This document shows, piece by piece, positions 46,686-54,802 of a DNA stretch of 60,613 nt. This DNA comes from Rossellomorea vietnamensis. Lineage in GTDB: Bacteria; Bacillota; Bacilli; Bacillales; Bacillaceae_B. The translations under genes and the position numbers were made by a program. The stretch is from positions 1-60,613 of the forward strand of contig NZ_VTEH01000018.1 of the NCBI RefSeq assembly GCF_008180615.1. Direction: 5' to 3'. The notes below the pieces were generated by a model. It saw nothing but the letters and a program-made list of their open reading frames with translations. It made no database searches and was not told the DNA's origin. How positions within the stretch are numbered: the first letter of the stretch is position 1; the number at the start of each line of letters is the position of its first letter.

Positions 46686-47510
46686 TTGCAAAGAGATGCC
46701 TTATCTAAAACATTCATTTATTTCACGCTCATTTTGGGGAGCCTGCTGATGCTGCTTCCATTCATCTGGATGATCAGCACTTCTTTGAAATCTTCGGGTG
46801 AAGTCATGACGATGCCGCCAGTTTGGATTCCAGGCGAATTCAAATGGGAAAATTACGCTGCTGCCTGGGCAATGGCTCCTTTCGCCCAATATACCGTGAA
46901 CAGCATAATCGTCACCGTCCTTACCACGATCGGTGAACTGATTACGACGATTCTCGCTGCCTATGCATTTTCACGAATCAACTTTTACGGCAGGGACATT
47001 GTGTTTGCTGTACTGCTCGGGACCATGATGGTGCCCGGCGAGGTCTTATTGATTCCGAACTTTGTAACCCTTTCGAACCTTGGCTGGATCGATCAATATG
47101 AAGCCCTTATCGTCCCTTGGCTTGCCAGCATTTTTGCCATCTTCCTGCTGCGGCAATTCTTCCTGGGCATTCCGCAAGAACTGTCCTATGCCGCCAAAAT
47201 CGATGGCTGCAGTAATTTCCGCTTCCTGTGGATGATCATGGTGCCTCTAGCCAAACCGGCACTGATTACGATTGCCTTGCTGAAAGCCATCGGAAGCTGG
47301 AACGCATTCCTCTGGCCGCTGATAGTCACTCAATCAAAGGAAATGAGGACACTGCCTGTAGGACTGACCTCATTCAGCACAGAAGCCGGCACTGTCTATG
47401 AGCTGCTCATGGCCGCTTCCACGATGATCATCCTGCCGATGATTGTGCTTTACCTGATCCTACAAAAATATATCATCGAAGGTGTCGCCAGATCTGGAAT
47501 TAAAGGATAA
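46686..47510 (+). CDS. ugpE: ABC transporter permease (UgpE type)
   Basis: The product is 274 residues from a TTG behind AAAGGAGG. Six membrane segments and the EAA loop (ELSYAAKIDGCSNFRFLWMIMVPLAKPAL) match the MalG/UgpE family. Partner of the preceding permease. The gap to the binding-protein gene is 108 bases and contains an AAGGAGG site without a usable frame. Confidence 0.9.
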   Translation: MQRDALSKTFIYFTLILGSLLMLLPFIWMISTSLKSSGEVMTMPPVWIPGEFKWENYAAAWAMAPFAQYTVNSIIVTVLTTIGELITTILAAYAFSRINFYGRDIVFAVLLGTMMVPGEVLLIPNFVTLSNLGWIDQYEALIVPWLASIFAIFLLRQFFLGIPQELSYAAKIDGCSNFRFLWMIMVPLAKPALITIALLKAIGSWNAFLWPLIVTQSKEMRTLPVGLTSFSTEAGTVYELLMAASTMIILPMIVLYLILQKYIIEGVARSGIKG

Positions 47511-47618
47511 CGAAGGATATTGCATTTAAGGAGGTGGTCCAACTCATAAGCTGTTTTGCAAGACTGACTCTTGGCACTAATGATTTTCAAAATAATATAA
47601 TTTTCAGGAGGGTTTTAC

Positions 47619-48971
47619 ATGAAGAAGTTTTTACTATTGATGCTGACCTTAGTATTCGCAGCCGTGATAGCTGCCTGCGGAAACAACAGTGAAGATGCTT
47701 CCACTGAAGCAGATACAAAAGATGTTAAGGATGCCACAGCCGGCGAAACTACGGAAGGAATCACAACTGAAATTACTTCACCTGTAGAAATTGATTTCTG
47801 GCACGCGATGAGCGGTGACCATGAAGCTGCTTTAACGGAAATCACTGACAATTTCAATGAATCTCAAGAAAACATCACGGTAAATTTAGTGAACCAAGGA
47901 AGCTATGATGACCTTTCTCAAAAAATCATGGCTGCTGCAAAAGCAAAGAACCTTCCTGCAATGTCTCAAGCTTATGAAGACTGGATCACAGAGTATCTTG
48001 AAAACGACCTTGTTGCAGACTTGACTCCATATGTAAGCGACGCAAAGTACGGCATGGATGATGAAGAATTGAATGATATCGTTGAAATTTTCCGCGAATC
48101 TAATACTTGGGATGGAAAATACTACGGCATGCCTTTCAACAAAAGTACACGTATCATGTTCTACAACACTGACTACTTTGAAGAAGCTGGCTTAGAAGCT
48201 CCAACAACTTGGGAAGAACTTCGCGCTGCTGCTGAAAAATTGACAATGGACAAAGATGGCAAGAAAGTTGTCGGCCTAGGTTTGGAAAACTCTGTAACCC
48301 TTGAATTCAATCAATGGGTAGAGCAAGCTGGCGGAGACTTCATTGACGAAGAAAGCGGCGAATTCAAAATGAATTCTCCAGAAGGTAAAGAAGCACTTGA
48401 TTTTGTAAATGGCATGATCCAAGATGGCGTTGCCCGTACAGCTGGTGAAGATGGTTACATGTCAGGTCCTTTCACAAATGGTGATGTGGCAATCTACATC
48501 GGTTCTTCTGCAGGTATCCCTTATGTTGCTGGTCCCGCTGAAGAAAATGGTTTGAACTGGTCTGCTGCGGTTCTTCCTGCAGGGAAAGAAGCTGCGACTC
48601 CATTCGCCGGCACAAACGTTTCTGTTTTTAACTCTGCTGCTGATGAAGAAAAATTAGCCGCTTGGGAATTCACTAAATTCCTAATCAACACTGAAAACAC
48701 TGCATTCTGGGCTTCTAAAACTGGTTACCTTCCTGTCCGCTACTCTGCGCTTGAGAGCGATGAGTGGGTACAATATAAAGAAGAAAACCCTGTATACGGT
48801 ATAGGCGAACAGCAATTCGACGCTGGATTCTACGATCCTCGTATTGTTGGTGCTTACGCTTTGAAAAATGCAGTTGCCAAAGAACTTGATAAAGTCCTTC
48901 TTGGCGAAATGACTGTAGAAGAAGGCTTGGAGGCTGCTGAAAAAGCTGCAAACGCCGAGCTTGGAAACTAA
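47619..48971 (+). CDS. ugpB: ABC transporter substrate-binding lipoprotein (UgpB type)
   Basis: The product is 450 residues behind CAGGAGGG. The lipobox IAAC gives lipidated Cys20, then an acidic linker and a type 1 extracellular solute-binding fold: IDFWHAMSGDHEAALTEITD, FNKSTRIMFYNTDYFEEAGL and a TWEELRAAAEKL segment. WHAM and FNKSTR are typical of glycerol-3-phosphate-binding UgpB relatives. It captures substrate outside the membrane. Unusually, the binding protein is last in the operon. A terminator follows. Confidence 0.9.
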   Translation: MKKFLLLMLTLVFAAVIAACGNNSEDASTEADTKDVKDATAGETTEGITTEITSPVEIDFWHAMSGDHEAALTEITDNFNESQENITVNLVNQGSYDDLSQKIMAAAKAKNLPAMSQAYEDWITEYLENDLVADLTPYVSDAKYGMDDEELNDIVEIFRESNTWDGKYYGMPFNKSTRIMFYNTDYFEEAGLEAPTTWEELRAAAEKLTMDKDGKKVVGLGLENSVTLEFNQWVEQAGGDFIDEESGEFKMNSPEGKEALDFVNGMIQDGVARTAGEDGYMSGPFTNGDVAIYIGSSAGIPYVAGPAEENGLNWSAAVLPAGKEAATPFAGTNVSVFNSAADEEKLAAWEFTKFLINTENTAFWASKTGYLPVRYSALESDEWVQYKEENPVYGIGEQQFDAGFYDPRIVGAYALKNAVAKELDKVLLGEMTVEEGLEAAEKAANAELGN

Positions 48972-48983
48972 TTAATATCGAAG

Positions 48984-49010
48984 GAGCCCCGTCAAACGGG
49001 CTCTTTCTTC
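48984..49010 (+). terminator. terminator after Ugp-type operon
   Basis: GAGCCC and GT pair with AC and GGGCTC around CAA, followed by TTTCTTCTTT. Confidence 0.75.
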
Positions 49011-49150
49011 TTTGCGCTTTTTGTATTCTTTGTTTCTATCGAAATCTCTTTTTAGGGCTGCACCCATAAAAGCCTAAGTATCCAGGGCGATCCGAGATCA
49101 ACCAGCTGAAAGAAATAGACATCTTCTAAAGAGAAAAGGAGAGATTGACA

Positions 49151-50548
49151 ATGAGTAAGACAACTATGACATTTTACGGCGGACTCCGCACCATTGGCGG
49201 CACCGTCATCGCTTTGCAGTATGAAGACTCAAGGGTTATTTTTGATTTTGGACTAACCTACAACCCAGCAGCCAATATTTTCGACGGCATGGTAAAGCTG
49301 CGAAACTCCGCAATGATCAGGGACTACCTTAAACTTGGCTTAATTCCAGAAGTAAACGGCCTGTACAGCAGAGAAGATCTTCCTGCCAACAGTCCCCTCC
49401 TTCCTGCCGAGGAGTACTCAGGTGAAACAGCCGTCCTTATCTCGCATCTACACTTGGACCATATGGGCGCCATGGGCTTTATCAATCCTTCAGTGCCCGT
49501 ATTCATGACAACCGACTCCCAACGTTTATATCAAGCACTGGAAACAACTGGAGAAGGCGTCGCCGGGAATCGCTCATATAGCACCTGTGATTATGGCAAG
49601 CCCTTCTTCATAGGCAAAATCAAGGTTACTCCACTGAGGCTTGATCATGATATTATCGGCGCCTGTGCTTTTCATATCGAAACACCGGACGGAAGCATCA
49701 TTTACACCGGAGATCTCCGGATGCACGGAAAGAATCCTCAATACGTAGATTCTTTTATCCAGGAAGCCAAAAAACTGGGGTTTACTGCTGTTATCATGGA
49801 AGGGACAAGCCTAAGAAACGAAGAGGAGCTTCCAGAGAACCTTCTTTCTCCCGACCGCAGCCTGCCAGCCGACTTGCTGACGGAAACCGACATTCACAGC
49901 AAAATTTCCGAAAGTTCAAAAGACACAAGCGGAATTGCCCTATTCAATATTTACCACCGCAACATTGACCGCATCAACGGGATACTCAAAGCCGGCAGGA
50001 GCGCCGGACGGAAGGTGATCCTTGAAGCGGCTACTGCAGAAATTGCCAAAAGACTTGGCGAGGATCAGGAATTCTTCATTTATGAATCTGAGGACATCAG
50101 GACAGCCAAAGAATCTGGTAACCTGCCTGATTGGCTCAGGGCTTTATTGAGTGACTATCCATCTCTTTCCTATAAGGATATCAATGAAAATCCTGGAGGT
50201 TACCTTCTTCAATGTTCATACGACCGATCCCTGGAGCTGTTCGACCTGAATACAGAAAGAGGAGTATACCTCCACTCTAACGGTGTTCCTCTCGGAAACT
50301 TTGATCCTGCTTACGAAAACTTATCTCGAATCTTATCAGCTATCGATTTAGAACGAGTGGAAATCGGCACCAGCGGACATGCCACTCCTCAGCACTTAAA
50401 GTATATTGTGGATGAACTCGACCCGGCCATTCTAATACCGCTTCACAGCTTTCACCCGGAAAGGCTGCAGCCCAAAAATGGACGGCAACTGCTGCCGAGC
50501 TATGGAAAAACCTATATTCTTTCTGATGGGGATGTTTCGGAAGGATAG
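49151..50548 (+). CDS. metallo-beta-lactamase-fold hydrolase, RNase J-like C-terminus
   Basis: I choose the ATG at 49151 (465 residues), nine bases after AAAGGAG. Metal motif HLHLDH lies at about 96-101, with a second histidine in DHDIIGACAFH and aspartate in YTGDLRMHG. The C-terminus has TSGHATPQHLKYIVDELDP and LIPLHSFHPE, the motif B/C region of beta-CASP nucleases such as RNase J. It lies 180 bases after the Ugp-type operon, behind its terminator, so cotranscription is only by read-through. Likely a nuclease or phosphodiesterase; substrate unknown. No signal peptide, so it acts in the cytoplasm. Confidence 0.82.
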   Translation: MSKTTMTFYGGLRTIGGTVIALQYEDSRVIFDFGLTYNPAANIFDGMVKLRNSAMIRDYLKLGLIPEVNGLYSREDLPANSPLLPAEEYSGETAVLISHLHLDHMGAMGFINPSVPVFMTTDSQRLYQALETTGEGVAGNRSYSTCDYGKPFFIGKIKVTPLRLDHDIIGACAFHIETPDGSIIYTGDLRMHGKNPQYVDSFIQEAKKLGFTAVIMEGTSLRNEEELPENLLSPDRSLPADLLTETDIHSKISESSKDTSGIALFNIYHRNIDRINGILKAGRSAGRKVILEAATAEIAKRLGEDQEFFIYESEDIRTAKESGNLPDWLRALLSDYPSLSYKDINENPGGYLLQCSYDRSLELFDLNTERGVYLHSNGVPLGNFDPAYENLSRILSAIDLERVEIGTSGHATPQHLKYIVDELDPAILIPLHSFHPERLQPKNGRQLLPSYGKTYILSDGDVSEG

Positions 50549-50628
50549 TGGTGCACGGGTGCAACGAGGATTCCTTGTCGTACACCATGCTAAGATTACA
50601 GAAAAGAGACATGCCTTTATTAAAATGT

Positions 50629-50678
50629 ACCCTATAGAGTAGACACTTAAAAAAAGTCTACCTATAGGGTATTTTTTT
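50629..50678 (+). terminator. hairpin terminator inside the IS left end
   Basis: ACCCTATAG and TAGAC pair with GTCTA and CTATAGGGT, followed by ATTTTTTTG. It would stop outside transcription before the transposase promoter (TATAAT at 50680-50685). Confidence 0.65.
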
Positions 50679-50722
50679 GTATAATGACAAATAGACAACT
50701 AGTAGAAATCGGGGAAAACATC

Positions 50723-51136
50723 ATGAGTAAAAAAACATTTACAGAGAAAGAAATCAAACAATTATCCATCAACCCTTTTGTTAAAGCTGTAAGCGCTAAG
50801 GGAATTACCTACACAGATGAATTTAAACGCCTATTTATCGCTGAGAAGGAGAAAGGCAAATTCTCTAGACAGATCTTCGAAGAGGTTGGGTTTGATGCAG
50901 ATATAATTGGTATGGCACGTATTCATGCCGCAAGTAAGAGATGGAGTGCTGCTTATAAAAAGAATGGAGTTTTGGGGCTCAGTGACACAAGGAAAGGCAA
51001 TTCCGGGAGACCTAGAGAACGGGAGTTATCCCTTGAGGATAAGAATGCTCGACTGGAAGCCCAAATCAACCTGCTTAAGGCGGAAAATGAACTTCTAAAA
51101 AAGATTCGATTCGCGGAAAGGGGGCTAAAGAAGTAG
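50723..51136 (+). CDS. IS3-family transposase OrfA
   Basis: The product is 137 residues from the ATG at 50723. A frame starting at 50684 overlaps the -10 element and has no binding site. It has a helix-turn-helix N-terminal half (FSRQIFEEVGFDADIIGMAR) and a leucine-zipper-like C-terminus (EDKNARLEAQINLLKAENEL). An A-AAA-AAG heptamer at 51097-51103, in the OrfA frame, allows a -1 shift into OrfB, giving the OrfAB transposase. OrfA alone normally represses or regulates. Confidence 0.9.
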   Translation: MSKKTFTEKEIKQLSINPFVKAVSAKGITYTDEFKRLFIAEKEKGKFSRQIFEEVGFDADIIGMARIHAASKRWSAAYKKNGVLGLSDTRKGNSGRPRERELSLEDKNARLEAQINLLKAENELLKKIRFAERGLKK

Positions 51137-51201
51137 TCCTCTCTCCAAGTCAAAAGTTCATTCTCATTCGTTCTGTAATAGAGAAATATAAGCTCAAAAA
51201 T

Positions 51202-52053
51202 ATGGTGAGATACCTTTGTGGGGTCGCAGGAGTTTCCAGAAGTGCCTATTATAAATACTACTCTCCCGAGTCTCAAGAGCGTAGAAAACAACGGGAAGCA
51301 AGGGATGAAGAACTGAAAGAAATCATCTTAGAAGCATTCCGTCATAAGAATCGCAAGAAAGGGGCGCGTCAAATCAAAATGACTTTGGCGGGTCAATTTA
51401 AGATTGTCTTTAACTTGAAAAGAATTCGCAGAATTATGAAGAAGTATAACATCGTTTGTCCCTTCCGGAGGGCGAATCCATATAAGCGTCTAATGAAAGC
51501 TACCCAGGAACATTCAGTGGTCCCTAACCTATTGGAGCGCCAATTTAACCAGGGTATACCCGGGAAAGTACTATTAACAGACATCACCTACTTGAACTAT
51601 GGAAAAAGTTCCAGAGCTTATCTATCTATGATTTTGGATGGCTCCAGCGGTGAAGCTCTTGCTTTCCATGTGTCTGACAGAATGACTATGGAATTAGCCA
51701 CAGATACCCTCAATAAACTAAAGAAAAACAGAAGGTTTAAAAAACATAAAGACTCACTCATTCATTCGGATCAAGGAGTTCACTATACACATCCCCAATT
51801 TCAAAAAATGGTTAAAAAACTCGGAATCCGTCAATCAATGTCCCGAAGGGGAAACTGTTGGGATAATGCACCTATTGAATCATTCTTTGGACACCTGAAA
51901 GATGAAACCTATATTAAATCCTGCCTCACATTAGAGGATGTACAAAAGGAAATTAAGCAATACATAAATTACTATAATCACCATAGATATCAATGGAACA
52001 GAAAAAAGATGACCCCTGTTCAATACAGAGATCATCTTTTGGAAGTAGCTTAG
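51202..52053 (+). CDS. IS3-family transposase OrfB (DDE catalytic part)
   Basis: The product is 283 residues from the first ATG, but the frame is open back to the slippery site at 51097, so the working protein is the OrfAB fusion. The integrase core has DDE residues in LLTDITYL, IHSDQGVHY and NAPIESFFGHLKDE, the DD(35)E pattern of the IS3 family. The tail YNHHRYQWNRKKMTPVQYR is also typical. No frameshift or stop disturbs it, so the element may be active. Confidence 0.93.
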   Translation: MVRYLCGVAGVSRSAYYKYYSPESQERRKQREARDEELKEIILEAFRHKNRKKGARQIKMTLAGQFKIVFNLKRIRRIMKKYNIVCPFRRANPYKRLMKATQEHSVVPNLLERQFNQGIPGKVLLTDITYLNYGKSSRAYLSMILDGSSGEALAFHVSDRMTMELATDTLNKLKKNRRFKKHKDSLIHSDQGVHYTHPQFQKMVKKLGIRQSMSRRGNCWDNAPIESFFGHLKDETYIKSCLTLEDVQKEIKQYINYYNHHRYQWNRKKMTPVQYRDHLLEVA

Positions 52054-52159
52054 GCTTTTTTTAAATGTCCTTTACAAAGGGTACACTTTATATTTATGGT
52101 ATGTCTCTTTTTCTTGGGTAATTTCCTGGCGAAGGTGGATAGAATCTTTTGTTTTAAGA

Positions 52160-52612
52160 AGCCAACCCACGTTCCTGGATACATATCTCCACCCAAATAT
52201 ACCAACTCATGTATCCACCCGGCGCTTCTGGATACATATCTCCTCTCAAATCTACCAACTCATGTATCCACCCGGCGCTTCTGGATACATATCTCCTCTC
52301 AAATCTACCAACTCATGTATCCACCTCACGCTTCTGGATACATATCTCCCCTCAAATCTATCAACTCATGTACCCACCCGACGCTCCTGGATACATATCT
52401 CCTCCCAAATCTATCAACTCTTGTATCCACACCGCGCTTCTGGGTACACATCTCTGACCAAAAATCACAACTCATGTATCCACACCGCGCTTCTGGATAC
52501 ATATCTCTACCAAAAAACCACAACTCATGTATCCACCCAAGGCTCCTGGATACACATCTCTACCAAAAAACCACAACTTATGTACCCACCAGCCGCTCCT
52601 GGATACCCGCCA
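52160..52612 (+). repeat. tandem array D, about 9 units of 53 bp
   Basis: Units (CTCATGTATCCACC) start at 52206, 52259, 52312, 52365, 52418, 52471, 52524 and 52577, with a partial first unit from about 52160. All spacings are exactly 53. Hairpin arms ATGTATCCA and TGGATACAT as in array C. It lies just right of the IS and ends 75 bases before the NERD gene stop. Confidence 0.95.
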
Positions 52613-52688
52613 GGATCAGAACCTCAACTCACGGATTGAACCCTTCACCTATCAGATACCACCGTTATCAACGAGCATCGCCTCCAAA

Positions 52689-53597
52689 CTACCTAAAAAA
52701 ATAAGAACTCACCCCATGCCCCTGCTGCTGGCAGTTACCCTGTAAAACCTTTCGAATTGTTCTTTTGTCTTTAAAAACTCCACACCAATCAAACAGTCTA
52801 TTAGTTGTTAATTTTTCGGAAGGAAACAGCAATTGAAACTCCTCCATACTTCTCAAAACAGCTTGCTCCGTACTTTCTTGCAGCTGACATGATTCACAAT
52901 AAAAGGAAGTGTATATTGGCGGGCTGTAAAACTTGAGGCATCCGGGACAGGCAATTCCTTTTTGAAGGGTGTGATAGTCGTAGTTCGGGAGGTTGGAATA
53001 AGTCGATTCATTGATATGGAGCGAAAGGAGAGATTGGGCTAACTTCATGTCAGACGGGGTGATTTTTACAGGTTCAGTATTCAGCATTTCTATAAAGCGG
53101 TTCAGCTGGGCGGGATATACAATGGGAAGGCCTGACGGGATGTCGTATAGGTGGAATTCGGGATTGATGAAAATGAGGTGGGATTCTACTGTATGGCGGA
53201 AGCCTTTTTCTCGGAGTAATTGAGTCAGCAGCGCATCTGTGCGTTGAACTTGCAGCAGTGGATTTTTCACTATGTTATTGTTGGGGGAAAACCACTTGTT
53301 ATCTTTCACAATATAGTCGCCTTCATAGTTTTTGACTTCAAAAGTGTGAAGTTTATTGGAGGCGATGGCCATGGAGTCAATTTGATACTCGTTATTATTT
53401 TGCTTCAGTGTTACATCATTTAAGAATACCATTTTTTCTCTGAGAGGTTCGGTCAGCTTATCAAACGCAAGCTCTCCTTGGAATCCTTTTTCCTTGTAAT
53501 CAAGGTAATTCTTCTCTTCATTGTTAAAATGCAGCCTTGGTTTCAACCCTCTCAACATCATTAATTCTTGAGATGGTTCTCGATCTTTGATTAACAA
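52689..53597 (-). CDS. NERD domain protein
   Basis: I choose the TTG at 53597 (302 residues), eight bases after AAAGGAG; longer ATG starts at 53636 and 53603 lack a usable site, and NERD proteins of Bacillus start like LIKDREPSQELMMLRGL. The NERD nuclease-related domain is at about 40-150 (GFQGELAFDKL, YQIDSMAIASNKLHTFEVKNYEG). A C-terminal zinc-ribbon-like part has CPGC and CESC pairs (about 225-255). Thought to act in DNA processing; partner unknown. Bracketed by arrays D and E together with the HAD gene. Confidence 0.88.
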   Translation of the reverse strand: MLIKDREPSQELMMLRGLKPRLHFNNEEKNYLDYKEKGFQGELAFDKLTEPLREKMVFLNDVTLKQNNNEYQIDSMAIASNKLHTFEVKNYEGDYIVKDNKWFSPNNNIVKNPLLQVQRTDALLTQLLREKGFRHTVESHLIFINPEFHLYDIPSGLPIVYPAQLNRFIEMLNTEPVKITPSDMKLAQSLLSLHINESTYSNLPNYDYHTLQKGIACPGCLKFYSPPIYTSFYCESCQLQESTEQAVLRSMEEFQLLFPSEKLTTNRLFDWCGVFKDKRTIRKVLQGNCQQQGHGVSSYFFR

Positions 53598-53752
53598 ATA
53601 CATCACTCCTTTATAGGTTAATCCAATTTTACCCATATTTCTTGTGGGAGTCCACTCATTCCCCCTATAATTTCGCGTTCTTTCCTATTATAATAGCAAA
53701 AAGAGTGGATTCCCGCTCCAGACACCAGTATGTCAGCAGAAAGCCACTTTTC

Positions 53753-54613
53753 TTATTTCACCATCGTTTTTCTAAGAACTAACTCAGCCAGAATCGGAAC
53801 AACCCCTTCAATATTGCTGACGATAAAATCTGCATCACCCTGATCCCCAATCTCATGGGGATCAATCAGGATCGTAAAACAGCCAAGCTCTTTTGCCGGC
53901 TGAATTTCATTAATCAGATTATCGCCGACACTAAGCATCTCATTGTATTCCACACCTGTTTTCTCCTTGATCATCGCGAATCTTTCCTTTGTTTTTAAAG
54001 GCTTATTGCCATTAAAAACCTTTACGTGGAACGAATCTTTCAGCCCCAGCTTCTCTAAAATGATTTCACTGTCTTCTTCCGGACTGTTGGTAAGGAGAAC
54101 GAGTTGCACATCCTCTTTTACACCCTCCAGAGTTTCATTAAAAGCCTGAATGGTGTTCAACTGAAAATCCGGGGTGGTCATAAAGGTCCGGGTTTCCATA
54201 AATGCCTCTGCAGCGTCACTGCTTGTGAGGCCATAATGCCGGCCGATTGAATTTGGAACCCACCAAAGATCACCAACATTAGTCATGGTATCCATGTCAA
54301 ACGTCAGTTTTTCGCTATATAAATCCCTTACTCCCATATCATCCAGCTTTTCGCCGTCCCAGGTGAAAGCCTCTGACACCATGCCATTCTTATGTATCAA
54401 AATCAAATCCCGGGAAACATCGTAGACCCGGCCGATCCGGAGAGGATGCGTCCCCTTTATGATTTTCTGATAATCGTCTTCAAAATTTCCTTGATGCTCT
54501 GCCGCGGTCCTTGCTTTAAGACGCTCGGCATAGTAGTCAAAATGGTGAGTATCCTCATACAGCGTGCCGTCCAAGTCAAATACAACGGCCTTGATTGTTC
54601 TCTCTTCTTTCAA
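53753..54613 (-). CDS. HAD family hydrolase
   Basis: The product is 286 residues from a TTG behind GAAGGTGA. HAD motif I is FDLDGTLYED, motif II LLTNS, motif III Lys in NKPLKTKERF and motif IV VGDNLINEI. A helical cap lies between motifs I and II. It resembles phosphoglycolate phosphatase/nucleotidase-like enzymes; the substrate cannot be named. Its promoter lies between 54614 and array E. Downstream is the NERD gene on the same strand, 155 bases away. Confidence 0.9.
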   Translation of the reverse strand: MKEERTIKAVVFDLDGTLYEDTHHFDYYAERLKARTAAEHQGNFEDDYQKIIKGTHPLRIGRVYDVSRDLILIHKNGMVSEAFTWDGEKLDDMGVRDLYSEKLTFDMDTMTNVGDLWWVPNSIGRHYGLTSSDAAEAFMETRTFMTTPDFQLNTIQAFNETLEGVKEDVQLVLLTNSPEEDSEIILEKLGLKDSFHVKVFNGNKPLKTKERFAMIKEKTGVEYNEMLSVGDNLINEIQPAKELGCFTILIDPHEIGDQGDADFIVSNIEGVVPILAELVLRKTMVK

Positions 54614-54802
54614 CTCTTGTCACCTTCTCTCACATAGCCTTCTTATCCAGCGTACCAGTGAAAGATTAAGAGGAAGTTAATTTGAGGATAAGCTTTGGTG
54701 AAAGTGCCTACCCCGGAAATTCTGCCTTTGATATAAAAAAACATAGAATACGAATCTTCAAGTGATCTGATTCCGAATACAAATTAGACCAGTAAATTCC
54801 AG

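Larger units (their letters stand above)
50621..52090 (+). mobile_element. intact IS3-family insertion sequence, 1470 bp
   Basis: Ends are imperfect inverted repeats: TAAAATGTACCCTATAGAG on the left and, complemented, TAAAGTGTACCCTTTGTAA on the right. Flanking TAT at 50618-50620 and 52091-52093 is a 3-bp target duplication, usual for IS3-family elements. It carries OrfA and OrfB with an A-AAA-AAG shift site. It has inserted in the loop of an AAGAGACATG-type hairpin, whose arms are at 50601-50615 and 52098-52112. Confidence 0.85.

Noticed and set aside
47520..47618. Small gene between the second Ugp permease and the binding protein
   Set aside because: There is an AAGGAGG site but no start codon at a usable distance with a sensible frame.
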